DNA of 64,000 bases from Turnera subulata (lineage: Eukaryota; Streptophyta; Magnoliopsida; Malpighiales; Passifloraceae): the NCBI GenBank assembly GCA_028386065.3, contig JAKUCV010007448.1, positions 84,551 through 148,550 on the forward strand, read 5' to 3'. Every line of letters begins with the position of its first letter. Positions within the stretch are counted from its first letter, which is position 1. Positions 44,701 through 56,070 of the stretch are shown piece by piece. The translations under genes were made by a program, and so were the position numbers. A model generated the notes under the pieces. The model saw only the letters and a list, made by a program, of their open reading frames with translations, made no database searches and was not told the DNA's origin.

Positions 44701-46383
44701 AAATATTTTAAAGTTATCAGCTATTGTGGCTATAGTTGCATGATAAGTTTGGATGAAATTTGAGAAAACATAATCCTCTATTCATCACCAAGCATTTTGC
44801 TCAAAAAAAAAAAAAGGGCTAATGGAATGCTTCACATAACTACAAGCCTTTCTCTATTTTTCATTCTCAAAAAATCAACCAACCCTTTATCCTCCTTAAA
44901 CAATGTCTATAATTCAAAATTTGTGCATTAATATCAAAAAGAATTTTATCTTTAAATGAGCCGCTCGGGTCGAACTCAACTAAAAAGATGGGCAGAGGCG
45001 TTGGGGATGATGGGAGACAAGTTAATAACGAAGAATATCATTTGACTTGGGTAACTGAGAAATTTGGATAAAAAAATTAATTAGAGAAAGAAGGAGAAGA
45101 AAGAAGAAGAAGAGATTTTTTTGTAGAACGACTCGCGCGCGTCGCGTGGGTATTCATTCACCAATTAATTTATTCATAGCCCACAAAAGCATGGGAAGCA
45201 CGCTTCACGGTTACTATACTCACAGATTGCCGCTTTCAGAATAATTTGGTTGTCGTGTTTACAGGCTGCACACCTTTGGCTTGGCTAGCTGGGACACACC
45301 AACACACCTCATGGCTTTTAATTCCATTTTGCTTTGCCTTGCCCCACACGCAGCCACTCACTCATCCAATCCAGTTCAACACCTACTCTCTTACTTTCTT
45401 CTAAAAGGCACCTACCTAGCTATATGGGAGCAGTCAAAAACATAATCCAAAACCAGTAAATCCTCTTAACAAATGGAAAAGAATATGATCTTCATAATCC
45501 CCCCTTTCGGAACTTGGAAGAAAGTACGTGGAGTGGAGAACAACTGTTGCCAATTGAGACGATTGGCAATCCATATCCTTACCCTGCATTAGACCTTCAC
45601 TAAATTAACCGTGGAGATGGTTTTACTAGAAAATCAATAGCACATAGAATTAAAACTTTTAAGAAAGTTGACCGCTCTGCAGTGAAAGCACAGGTGTTAA
45701 TAATAATATACAAGAATACATACAAATTTTGTGTCTGCTTTCATAATTGATTTGCCTCTGCTATTCTTTCCCATGGACGTTAGCGGATTCATTCCAACAA
45801 CATGGGCCTAATGATATGAATCTGACAGAAATCAAACACTATCAAACAGGTGTGGGCAAGGCAGTGGGCTTAGGGGACAGTAGCTTTTGTCTTCTTAACT
45901 AGTAAAAAAGATACAATATGTAATCGATAGGGAGCACAAGTACCAAAGCATAATCAAAGATTTTTCAAACATCAATTGGGGGAACATGTCAGTCCATATC
46001 CACAGACAATGAAGTTTTTTGCAGCAAAAGCAGCACACTTCATGCAGAAAATGTCTAGATGCTATTGTTTCTCATCCTTGAGCAATGCCTGAGTACTGTA
46101 GTCAACTAATATGGGTAAATTTTGGAATCATCCGGTAAGTTGATATTGATTATTAGACTGTTACAGAGCGATCAGAGAGGCACAATACAATACTATACAT
46201 AACAAAATAAGGTGAATAAGGTAACGCCCAAGTTTTTGACTCTAGTCGGCTACAGTCTGCAAGGCAATTACCCCGTACAACCTGATTATATCCATATATC
46301 ACCATTGGGTTTTTACCAATACATGATTCAACCAGAAGTCACATTCATGTTCACTGGTTCCAGTACTTAGTTCGGGTATTATG
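43397..46383. other. Promoter of the epimerase gene and intergenic DNA
   Basis: The part up to about 43800 should hold the UGE leader and promoter. The rest is AT-rich with poly-T and TA tracts. The right end (from about 46000) probably holds the 3' untranslated region of the MYB gene. No gene is seen. Confidence 0.5.
44657..44698. repeat. (AT)n microsatellite
   Basis: Twenty-one AT units in a row. A shorter AT run lies at about 47338-47356 inside a MYB intron. Confidence 0.97.
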
Positions 46384-49300
46384 TCACAGGCTGAACAGAA
46401 GATGAAGGTCCTTGTTTATAGAAAAAAGGAGGAAATCTTGCCCCATATGCAGAATTTTTGTGTCTTTGGTAGCTTCCCTGTTCTTGATGCATGAGATCTT
46501 CTGAGAAGGTGTCCAGGCAACAATATCTGAAGAGCTGGCATAACCCAACTTCCTGCAAGTTCTCTTCCTCATAATGGAAGGTGTATTTTTGAAGGTCCTT
46601 GCAGCATTCCTTAACGTGGCTTCTAGATTGTCACAATCTACAGACATACATTGTGACATGTTGAGGGGTGACCCATAGGACGAGTTGTTGTGATTTGTAA
46701 CCTTATCGTGCATCTGCATTTTGCTAGCTTTGTTGTCAGCTTGATTATTATCCTCACTTGATCCATGGATTGAAGTGCTTGAACTCCATTTTTCTGTTTT
46801 ACTGCCACATCTTGACTGAATAATGCCCGACTCACAACCTCTGAACATAGTAGGGGATTCAGCCGACTCAACAGTAGCAGGAATAGCCTGAAGAGGCTTA
46901 CAAGAAGATACATTCGAAGCAGACACTTGCAAGGAAAGTTCCAAATCACAGGCCAACAGGGGGCTTCTGATGATATTATCTTCTTTGTTTGTTCTTCCAG
47001 ACCCAATACATGCACCACGGGAATTAGTCCCATTCTTCCCTTCTAACCCATATTCTACTTCTACTGTGTTTAGGCCTCCATTATCAATTTCAGGAGCCAG
47101 GTCTGAAGTACTTGTTTTACCACTATTCTTCAACCCCATCTTGTCGCAGTCAGAGGCTGTTTCTTTCGGATTTTGTCTTCCTTCCATTACCTCCCTGAAG
47201 TCTGGTTTTGTTTCGCAAAACCAGACATTAGAAGAATCAACCATGTGCCAATCCATTGCAGAGTGAGGAGGCAAATATGAATCCAAGTTCCTCCTTATCA
47301 AGTTCCAGCGATTTTTTATTGCATTATGACTCCTGCATATATATATATATATATATCAGGGACAAGCGCATTACGATCTAGATGAAGCTTGCTTCCATTC
47401 AAAATCCTTATAAAAATTCTCAGATCCATTTAAGAGGATCAAGATCAGTACATAATTATTTCCAACTAATGCTTTATCTAGTTGGGGAAATTAGAATTAT
47501 GAAAACAGAGATTTCATTCTACTGCATTAATCAGTTGTGTATACCTTCCAGGTAGAAACATTGCTATCCGGGACCACTGATTCCCATATATTTTATGGTA
47601 GTGAGTAAGAGTTTGATCCTCCTCTTCCGTCCATAAAGCTTTCCTGATAGCTGAGTCCAAATGGTTCTGCCACCTGAAAATAAAATTGCCAGCTCAGGAT
47701 TCTCTATAAACATGAGTCCTACGTACGACAGGAATGCAGACTTTATCCAGAAACCTAGTAGGTTCTCAGTGTCACATGTTCCAGTGATTAAGTTTGAGAT
47801 GAGTTCCTCAACTTTCCTTTTCATTCTGAACTGTTCCTGAATATATATACCTGGCTTCTAAATGCTAAGTTCATGCACTTTGAAACACCGCAATGCTTGT
47901 GGTCTCGGCACCAAACCAGCATGTTGACACAAGATTTCAGAGCTACCAATTGACTTTACCTCAGACTATATGCATCTGTGCCTATCTTCTTCACAACTTC
48001 TTAAGCTTCTGGTGCATTTAATCTGACTCACTCACAGGAAACGTACAACATTCCTATTTGCTCATATAGATTTTTACTGAAATGACTAAACCAAGGAGCT
48101 TGTAGAGTATGACACACAATCTAACAGATGGAAATCAACAGAGACATCTGATTGTACATAATAGATATTAAGTGCCTGAGAAAAGTTCAATGAATTATCA
48201 TTTTCATCACCCACCTCTCTCGGCATTGTTTTCCAATTCGTCCAGGTAATGATCTAGCAATGACAGCCCATTTCCTACAACCATACTTTTTTACAAGCTC
48301 TCTGATGCAATCATCCTCCTGGAAGTTGACTCACAATTATGCAGACCATTATTTGTTGTCAGTTATGATACACAAAGGCAAGATAAAACAGATAAGCTAT
48401 TTATGGCCTTGAAGACGAACAAGAACATCATTATTTGCACCTCTTTTGTCCAAGTCCCTTTGAAAACTGCAGGATTAAGAACCCTCGTCCAGCGAGAAAA
48501 GCACTGAGTGGCTGTCCTCCCGGGGAGCAGTTCAGCTGTGCCAATAGGATAAAATTAATCAAATTTTCAACTCCTGGAACAAGCACATGTACAGCATTTT
48601 TCAGTCTTATGTAGATTAAAACTTGCTGATCTATTGAAAGATAAGAAAAACTATAAAGCAAATCAAAGGAAACATGTTGCAACCATTCTACATTCAGTAT
48701 ATCTGCCTATAAACAAATGTGCTATTCAGTGAATGTATTATGAGAATTTAAATGAAAAACATAAAGAGGAATGAAATGTTTTATCGCTTGCATAGGAATA
48801 GAACAGTAAAAAAATCAAAGCAACAGAAAACAGATTTACCTACCTATTTTCCTCCACTTCCTTCCATGGAATCTTTCAACCATTACTCTTAGAAGATTAT
48901 CCTGCAAATCAAGATGCTTTAGATCGGAAACGAAACTTCAGCAACAGCAAACTTCCATTTCAATCCAAGAAACTAAATCCTAGAAACCATAGAAAAATCT
49001 AGTCTTTTCTTTATAGCTCCTTTTTCTTAAGGTCACTGACAGCATCAGATGATGGCAAATAAAGCTTATCTCTCAAGGATACAATATAAAGCATTATCTG
49101 AGCTAATATCAGCTAAACACAATGTGAACAACAAAATTTTCCCACATCTTTAAGCATCTACCATCATCTTCTTCAATACAAATATTAAAGCCAGAAAATC
49201 CATAGCTAGTCCTGAGTAAGCTGTTATCTCAAAACTTAAAATCTACAGAGTACATTCTAGAATCAAACCAGAGTTACCTCCAACCAACTCACCTCTTCCA

Positions 49301-49563
49301 CAGACCATCCCTTGCTTGACGATCTAGTTGGACCGGTAACTCTCCTGCCCAAACACCAGAAAATAAAGATAATAACAAACTGTAGTTATATATTCCCTGT
49401 TGCAAAAAAAAAAATAAAAAATTATGGTCCTAAAATGTCGAAAAGCAAACCTTCTTGTGTAAGTAGTACAATGTCCATAGTAAACTGAACAAGGTGTAGC
49501 CTCTATGACTTCATCTTCCAGATTTTCACCGTATACTTCCTCTTCCATCTTGACTTGGATCAT
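46384..49563 (-). CDS. R1R2R3-MYB transcription factor (MYB3R family)
   Basis: MYB3R proteins bind mitosis-specific activator elements (AACGG core) and control G2/M genes. Seven coding exons (49563-49451, 49344-49293, 48901-48844, 48535-48441, 48318-48215, 47673-47545, 47332-46384) join in frame to 499 residues. Three MYB repeats are seen: R1 about 50-95 (GWSVEEDNLL, RKWRKIAELLPGRTATQC), R2 about 101-150 (GTWTKEEDDCIRELV, RKWAVIARSLPGRIGKQCRE), R3 about 153-203 (ALWTEEEDQTL, NQWSRIAMFLPGRSHNAIKN). The start is the ATG at 49563 because the longer frame to the right lacks an ATG. The C-terminal exon is long and Ser-rich; LRNAARTFKNTPSIMRKR resembles the conserved C-terminal block of MYB3Rs. The last 35 or so residues look unusual and an unseen splice could change them. 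An E2F-type site and an AACGG motif lie upstream. Confidence 0.9.
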
Positions 49564-50130
49564 GATCTCCTCCAATTGCAATTTATAACGTAATTCCCTC
49601 TCTGCCAATATCGAGCCGAGAATGTAAATTCATGTAAGGCAACATTGAAACCAGATAAATCCTAATTAACATTTGAAAGACATAGTTCCTCATTAATCAA
49701 TTTCAGTTTCTGGCAACCAGCTCAAATTAAACAGCAAAGAAGGCACCAAAACAGTGGAAGAAGCCGAAGACTTACTTGTGATTGACCTAAATCACAAAGT
49801 AAAAACCAACAATGTCTAGGGTTGGATAAACGATCTTACCTGTTTTTTCAGTGGAAGTGAGCTATTGAAGCCAACAAATTAAGCAAGAAACTTGAGCTTC
49901 AAAATTGGAACTTTATAGAACATCCCAAGGGCTCGATAGATGGAGCTTTCGATTGCAGAAAAAATGTGTAAACGAGAATGATAATGGAGAGAACAAATTA
50001 GCAGGAAAATGAGCAGAGAAGATAGCAGAAGTGAAGTAGCTGTGTGTCTATGGAAGTGTAACCGCCTTTGCTGCTCTGTTTTAAAACGATTTATATCTTA
50101 CGTTGGAAGTTTCTCATGGAACTGTCAGCT

Positions 50131-50139
50131 TCCAACGGA
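50131..50139 (+). promoter_or_regulatory. MSA-like motif (TCCAACGGA)
   Basis: It carries the TCCAACGG core of mitosis-specific activator elements bound by MYB3R proteins, about 570 bases before the start codon. A second AACGG lies at 50192-50196. It matches the core but not the full consensus. Confidence 0.45.
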
Positions 50140-50198
50140 AGCTAACGATGGAGGGAAATGAATGATTTTGCCCGAGGCCGTGATTGACGTTAACGGCG

Positions 50199-50207
50199 TT
50201 TGGCGGG
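50199..50207 (+). promoter_or_regulatory. E2F site (TTTGGCGGG)
   Basis: It matches the E2F consensus TTTSSCGS. It lies about 140-150 bases upstream of the probable leader of the MYB3R gene, as expected for cell-cycle control. Confidence 0.55.
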
Positions 50208-50368
50208 AGATAAGTTAGGAGTGTGTGTGATTGGATATGGGCCTAGGGTTATAGGCTTTGTTGGACTTGAAATCGGTGTTTGCGGTTTTTATTGGAGACC
50301 CATCTGAGTTCAAGTGTAGGCCCATCTGAAAAGTGCGAGCCCAAAAGACATGCCCAAGCTTACTGGGT

Positions 50369-50688
50369 GGGTCAATCATATTTTTCATCCTTGTATTTAT
50401 CAATTTGGGCATTTTTCATCCTTGTGTTACAAAACGGACGTTTTTCATCCTTGTGTTTATTTTTTGGGACATTTTTCATTTTTCCTCGATTTTCCGAAAA
50501 GAAAATGCTGACGTGTCAATAGAAAAATTGACACTTCAGCTATGTGGGCCCAAATTAAACTTAAAAGATCCAACCCAAATCACACAATCCGACCCGTTTT
50601 CGCCCACGGGTTTTACCCGTTTCCCAATTTGTCAATTACAAAAACACCCCAAAAAATAAACCAATCCTAGAAAAAGAAAAAAAAAAAA
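50369..50688 (+). repeat. Left inverted repeat of the Pack-MULE candidate
   Basis: It contains three copies of TTTTTCATCCTTGT(A/G)TT spaced by about 35 bases, and pairs with 51549-51866. Confidence 0.9.
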
Positions 50689-50869
50689 CAACAAACCCAT
50701 AACCAGCCAAGACGTCACCGTGTTGGCCACACCCATCCCCACACCTTCATCTTCTTCCTTCCTCTCCCTGAGGAGAACCACCAACACCCCCACACACCAC
50801 ACCGAACTAAACACCACCACCAATGTCTCCAACCCATTCAATAGCCAACAATCCATTAAAGCAACAATA

Positions 50870-51285
50870 ATGAGTCCACACAGAATCCATAAGCAAACCG
50901 ACAGGAAAGCAATAGATGGACACCGAAAGGAGGAGGAGAAATCTGGGCATCCTTGCAACGGCCATCGGCAACGGGAGGAGCAGCAGGAGCGGGTACAATG
51001 ACACGATCTGGGGAGGGGGCGGCACCGTCGAATTTGGAGCGGGAGATGCTGGAAGGAGAAGGAGAAGGAGAAGGAATATGAAGAGGGGGAGGAGGGTGGG
51101 GGGAGGCAATCGGAGGAGACGGAGCGGCGGGCGAAGGCAGAGTCGGAGGAGAGGCCCATGTGGTGGAGGAGGCGGATATGGCGCTCGGAGATGGGGGCCG
51201 GGGGGTCGGAGATCCAGGCGTCATTCTTGAAGAACTCGTGGTCATGGGTGTTGGAAGTAGAGCAGGAACACGACGACGATGACAT
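50870..51285 (-). pseudogene. Captured gene fragment inside the Pack-MULE candidate
   Basis: The minus strand reads MSSSSCSCSTSNTHDHEFFK, then PPAPISERHIRLLHHMGLSS and ARRSVSSDCLPPP, with C or G at almost every third codon position up to about 51080. The window's transposon DNA is otherwise AT-rich. I do not recognise the parent gene. The frame stays open to 50632 but becomes low-complexity hydrophobic sequence toward the left inverted repeat, so only the first 60-70 residues look like captured exon. A second, out-of-frame captured piece may follow. Confidence 0.5.
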
Positions 51286-51548
51286 GCACTATTCGATCTC
51301 TAGTTCAGTCTCCATGATTGGCCTGAAGAGGGTGAAATCCCAAAAAGAAGCGACAATATTACGAGCAGAAAAAGGGAGGTGTAGGTGGTGAAGATGATGC
51401 TTGTTACTCTTGGCAATGTTGATGTTAGTGATGATGTTGGATATATTGAGTTGAGGATTGTAAAATGGATTATCGTACAGTTTTCAGGTTGGGTTAGTGG
51501 TGATGATTCACCGGTGTGGGGAGAGGAAGGAGGAAGGGTGTGTTATTT

Positions 51549-51866
51549 ATTTTCTTTTTTTTTTTAGGAATTGGATTATTTTTGGGGTGTTTTCGTAATT
51601 GGTTAATTGGGAAACGAGTAAAACCCGTGGGCGAAAACGGGTCAGATTGTGTGAATTGGGTTGGGTCTTTTAAGTTTAATTTGGGCCCACATAGCTGACG
51701 TGTCAATTTTTTTATTGACACGTCAGCATTTTCTTTTCGAAAAATCGCTGAAAAATGAAAAATGTCCCGAAAAATAAACACAAGGATGAAAAACGTCCGT
51801 TTTGTAACACAAGGATGAAAAATGTGCAAATCGATAAACACAAGGATGAAAAATATGATTGACCCC
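51549..51866 (-). repeat. Right inverted repeat of the Pack-MULE candidate
   Basis: Reverse complement of 50369-50688. It is followed by the second TTACTGGGT. Confidence 0.9.
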
Positions 51867-51875
51867 TTACTGGGT

Positions 51876-53536
51876 ACTAGTACACTATATTCTTCCTTAA
51901 TGATTTCGCCACAAATATAGAGGAAAATTCTTTTATTAATCAGCAAAATCTTAAGTATGGTTTCGAGGCTAATACATGTTTTGTTGAATTTAATTTTTAT
52001 TTTATGGGTTTATATGAATAATATTTATTTTAAATATATATCCATTAATAATAATATTTAATTGTAGATATAATTTGATAGGAATAATATTAACCATTAA
52101 TCTTTTGATTTGATTATGATAGGCATTCTTTTTTGAAAAATAAGAATGAGATGTATTTCTTAATTATTAATACATTCATTAGTAAAAAATAATAAAAATA
52201 ATAAACAAAAAAATTAAGATTTTTTCCTAAACATTTGGTTAATTTAATTTATATTATTTTTTCTAATATTTTTTTTATTTTTTCCTCTTGTCTTCACCCT
52301 TCCTCACCATCGCGTAGTCAAGGTCACAACCTCCACCTCCAATTCGCCTGCTCCTCTCCTCTCCTCTCCTCCTCCATTGCCTCCCCTCCATGTCCTTCTC
52401 TTCTTTCCCCTTTTCCTCCTCATCGCCGCCGTCAATGCCAAGGCCTCCACTTCTCCTCCTTCCCCTCCTCCTCCTCTCTGCCTCCATTGCCTCCCCTCCA
52501 TCTCCTTCTCTTCTTTTCTCCTTTTCCTCCTCGCCGCCGCCGTCATCACCAAAGACAAGATTCGTCCACCACGCCATCAAGGCCAGGGCCTCCTCTTCTC
52601 CCACTTCCCTGCCTCCTCCTCTTCTCCTCCTTCCCTGCCTCCTCCTCCCCTGCTTTCCTCCTCTTCCTTTGCTATCGACCGTCGCAGCAAGTAGATTCGG
52701 AGACTTCAAGTAAAAAAATATGGAAAAGAGGTAAGGAGAGCAAGATGAAGAAAGAAAAAGAAAAAAAAAAAGAGGGGAGGGAATGAATATATATATATTT
52801 GATATTTTTATATTCTTGGCTTTTTTTGGCATTTGGGAAAATTAACAGGGGCAAAATTGGGTTGAGAACAACATAGTGTTCTGTCCACAACATTTCGAGA
52901 GGACGAGAAAATTCATTTTTGCCCTAAACCGTGAGAACATGCGTCCCTTGTAAACAATGAGTCCATTGATCCAAACATCCACCTGTTGGGCCCTAGTCCA
53001 CTGGCGCCCGTCCTTGTTCCGTATTCCAAATGCATCCTATGGAGCTTCTTAAAAAAAATTTCATCACCTTTGGAAAATATTGATAACCTCAAGGGAAGTT
53101 GCCTTATTTGGTAGCAATTTGTTGTGTAAGTGTAACTCACACTTTATTGCTTCTTAATATTAATTAGATATGACCCTCGTACCTATGGTATGGATTTTTA
53201 TGTGGTTATCGTGTTGGGCGTTGGCGCAGGTGTAGGTCTCTTCTTGGAGTTCAGTACAGGGTGACAAAAGAAGGTGTGATTCCATAGGGAAGTATGAAGG
53301 TGTCATTAAAATTGAAGTCCAAAACTTCAATTATATCTCCTTTGGTCTTCTTTTTTATTAAAAAATCATTCTATGACTTGGAATGTGGTGTATCTGATGA
53401 GTACTGCTGGTAATTGTATAATTTTGATTTTGTTTAAATTCCGATGCTTGAAATTTTCTGTTATATATATTGAACACTTTGAACAATCCTTTGTGTGATC
53501 TGGCCATTGATATCGTTTGCTACATAGTAATAATTA
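51876..53536. other. Intergenic; includes a pyrimidine-rich block
   Basis: AT-rich DNA flanks a C/T-rich stretch at about 52285-52700. No gene is recognised; open frames in the C/T block are low-complexity on both strands. Confidence 0.5.
52371..52590. repeat. 110-bp tandem duplication in a pyrimidine-rich block
   Basis: CCTCCATTGCCTCCCCTCCA starts a unit at 52371 and again at 52481. Both units continue with TCCTTCTCTTCTTT and a GCCGCCGTCA block. Confidence 0.8.
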
Positions 53537-53548
53537 ACATGGCAACCG

Positions 53549-53730
53549 AGGTAAAACGTACTGCATTCCCCCTTAAACCTCAAGGTCCAGGTTTCGAGTC
53601 CTGGTGGAAGCGGGTATATGGAAATTATGCTATTGGTAGTGGTCCCACCTCACAAGGATGACGCATCGAGCCACGGGGAGAGATTAGTCCGGTAGTCGAC
53701 TGGGATACTCTTTTAGCATCGAAAAAAAAA
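53549..53730 (+). mobile_element. SINE-like retroposon
   Basis: A 182-bp body ends in an A-run and is flanked by ACATGGCAACCG (53537-53548) and ACGTGGCAACCG (53731-53742), a 12-bp target duplication with one mismatch. A B box (GGTTTCGAGTCC) lies at about 53591-53602; the A box is poor. Confidence 0.8.
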
Positions 53731-53825
53731 ACGTGGCAACCGCATAAGTTTATTAGACATGACTACCTATTTTCCGTTCCAAATTTCATTGAATTCTTAT
53801 ATATGAGTGCTGCTTTCAGTTTGTT

Positions 53826-54187
53826 TTGGGATTTCAAGGTAAATTGGACAATTTCTATGATTCGAATTTCATTTCAAAAAATGGAGAAAAGAAAAGGACT
53901 ATGGCGGGTCTACAAACCACTGCCGATAGGCATAGCGTTACCGCATCCGCTCACTCGCCAAGCTTGACCACATCATCGAATGGAGAAGTCCACCACCACC
54001 AGCTCCGAGTCACCTCTCTGGCGCCCCATAATTCTTCGCCTGCTAGGCATGACAAAGCACTTGGGAGCTCTTACGGGAGTCCTCCTCCTTCCTCGGTCCA
54101 TTATTCTCCAGTGGAAGTGGCGACAACGCTTGATCCAACCGTCACCTCACCAGAGGGCTTGAAGGTTCCGGCGATGATAGGTCTAGC
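53826..54187 (+). pseudogene. Hypothetical ORF interrupted by a MITE
   Basis: An open frame of unknown family (MAGLQTTADRHSVTASAHS from 53901, then a Ser/Pro/His-rich stretch) has a more balanced base composition than its surroundings. It is interrupted at 54187 by a MITE. The host frame resumes after the second target duplication (from 54465) for about ten codons to a TAA, so the MITE landed near the end of an existing frame. It may be a small lineage-specific gene or chance. Confidence 0.35.
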
Positions 54188-54456
54188 CAGGGGCGGATAT
54201 AGGGGGGAGCAAGGGGGGGCCAGGCCCGCCCTAGAATGTATTTTTGTATATGTATGGTAATAAGTAATCATAAATTGCTAGGTAGCTTGGTGGTTGGCTC
54301 CTTGCATTATATATGTTTGGCCTGGGCTTGAGTCCTAGCAATGATTATGTTTTTTCATTTTTTTCATTTTTACACATACAATACAATTCAGTCCCTATTA
54401 ATGTATAAAATAGTATATTTTGGCCCCTCGAAAATTTTTCCCGAGATCTGCCCCTG
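54188..54456. mobile_element. hAT-like MITE
   Basis: The 269-bp element has inverted ends CAGGGGCGGATAT and ATCTGCCCCTG and a perfect 8-bp target duplication GGTCTAGC (54180-54187 and 54457-54464), the hAT signature. A relative lies at 59049-59370. Confidence 0.93.
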
Positions 54457-54464
54457 GGTCTAGC

Positions 54465-55653
54465 CTCGTCATTGGCCGTGAAGGCAGATCAAGTGTAATA
54501 CATATTTTTTTGAATTTAATTTTTATTTTTATGTATGAAACATAAGAGTTTTCTCCAATAATGATGGATTGCATGTTGTCCGATTTCTAATTAGTGACTT
54601 GGTCAATTTTGAGAGCCTAGGCCGTAAATTTTTTTTTTTTTTTTTTTTGATAACACCATAAAATTAACTAGAATAAAGTGGTGTTGACTCCAAGTCAGCC
54701 CGAAGAAAAAGTGTGCGCACAGAACATCGAAGAAAATTCAACTCTTTGGGCCAACATGTAATGTACCCATTCCACACGATGTATTGGTAGAATTCCAAGC
54801 AAGAAATTAATGAGACATTACATTATTGCATCCACTTGCGAGTTCAAAAATCTATGGTATCCAACAATCCAACATGCATTGGAATTATAATTTGAAATAT
54901 CAAAGGGTGAAGGGTGGTAGTCGTCCTATGCAGTAAGGAGCTTCTAAGAAAAATATTCCGTTATCTTTGGAAACTATTGATCACCTTATATAAGGGAAGG
55001 TGTCTTCTTTTCCCGACGTAAAGTCTTTAAATGACATTGTGTGTACTGTGTAGTGTGCATGGTTGGAATTAAGATAAAATTCTACTTTCACTTCTGCATT
55101 ATTGTTTAATTTTATATAATATAAAAATAGTTATACCCATTTACGGTCATCCTCTGGCTCATACCCTCACCCAAACACCAAATCCACTCAGATCCATACT
55201 ATGTAGCCAATTAAAACATGTAGAAATCGTAATTTAAACATGTTTCTCTACTGGGTTTCAGATCCCTCTTGAATCTTTGTGTGATATGCTCTTCTCAACA
55301 AACCTCCAATCTCCAAACCCTAGTTCGACATACCCGGTATAAACGTTTTTTAATCTCTGCGGAATCGGTCTCTTTCAGTCTAAGTTGCATGTTCAGCGGT
55401 GCCATAGCTTTCTTCTTCCCAACCGGTTGACCGGTGTCGTCGGAAACCGCCGAGCTAGGCACCTCTGCCATAAAGTCTGGTATGGTCTCTTCTCTTCTTT
55501 TATTCTTTTCCCTACTTGTGCAAAAATCAAGTTCCTCTTGGTGAGGAGTGAAGTTGTCAACAGTTAACTGGTTATTTGTTCCCGGTTTGGGAAATTACTA
55601 GTGGAAATTGGTTTCTTCGAATCCGATTTCCCTTGTGTTAGTGTCATATTGTT
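54465..55653. other. Intergenic with a 22-base T run
   Basis: A T run at 54628-54649 could be the tail of a minus-strand retroposon, but no target duplication was found. Bases 54915-55010 are a diverged copy of about 53025-53115. Toward the right the sequence resembles a gene leader (AAACCCTAG near 55316). Confidence 0.4.
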
Positions 55654-56070
55654 ATGGCTATGGTGAGTGGAAGTGATAGTGGAACCGCTGGAGATGACGG
55701 CGGCGACGATGCAGACGATGACGATGACGATGAAGAGGATGACGACCCAAGTTTTTGTGTTGTTATAGTGTTATTTTTGGTTGAGGAGAAACTGGATGTG
55801 GAGGCTGTGCGTGGACTCCTCCCCAGTGTTTTATGGCGATCCATTAGGTTCAAAGCCGGTAATCACATCGACCTTAGTTTCAATGTGTTAAAAATGTCGA
55901 TTTCCAAAGACATTAAAGAGTGCTATGCCTCCGAGAAGGATATCCTGGTCCCAACCAGGGAATTGCCGTCCCATTGCTGTTGCAAGAGGGTTAAGCCACA
56001 TATTTTTGGAGCTAACACCGATGTGATGAAAGCCAAGTCAACAATCCGGAAACATGATTTCCATTGCTGA
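55654..56070 (+). CDS. Hypothetical protein with an acidic run
   Basis: A 138-codon frame begins MAMVSGSDSGTAGDDGGDDA, with a long Asp/Glu stretch at residues 12-31, then a Leu/Val-rich part and a Cys/His-containing tail (SHCCCKRVKPHIFG). I do not recognise it. The sequence upstream looks like a leader. Downstream, a poly-A run after CTTGCTGAC at 56218 could be the tail of a retroposed transcript or LINE, so this may be a retrocopy. Low certainty. Confidence 0.3.
   Translation: MAMVSGSDSGTAGDDGGDDADDDDDDEEDDDPSFCVVIVLFLVEEKLDVEAVRGLLPSVLWRSIRFKAGNHIDLSFNVLKMSISKDIKECYASEKDILVPTRELPSHCCCKRVKPHIFGANTDVMKAKSTIRKHDFHC

Larger units (their letters stand above)
49564..50368. other. Leader and promoter region of the MYB3R gene
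   Basis: The leader is likely split by an intron, because the minus strand shows splice-like signals between about 49600 and 49860. The upstream part to 50368 is intergenic. No other gene is seen. Confidence 0.5.
50369..51866. mobile_element. Non-autonomous MULE (Pack-MULE candidate)
   Basis: The element begins GGGTCAATCATATTTTTCAT and ends with the reverse complement. Inverted repeats of about 320 bp lie at 50369-50688 and 51549-51866. It is flanked by perfect 9-bp target duplications TTACTGGGT (50360-50368 and 51867-51875). Inside is a GC-rich coding-like stretch (see the minus-strand ORF) very unlike the AT-rich surroundings. There is no transposase. Long inverted repeats, a 9-bp duplication and gene-like cargo define a Pack-MULE. 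Confidence 0.92.

Noticed and set aside
52275..52832. Long open frames on both strands in the pyrimidine-rich block
   Set aside because: Arg/Gly/Glu-rich or Ser/Pro/Leu-rich low-complexity translations from a C/T tract with a tandem duplication; no domain and no splice or promoter support.
54628..54649. T run as the tail of a minus-strand LINE or SINE
   Set aside because: No target duplication or LINE coding end could be found next to it.
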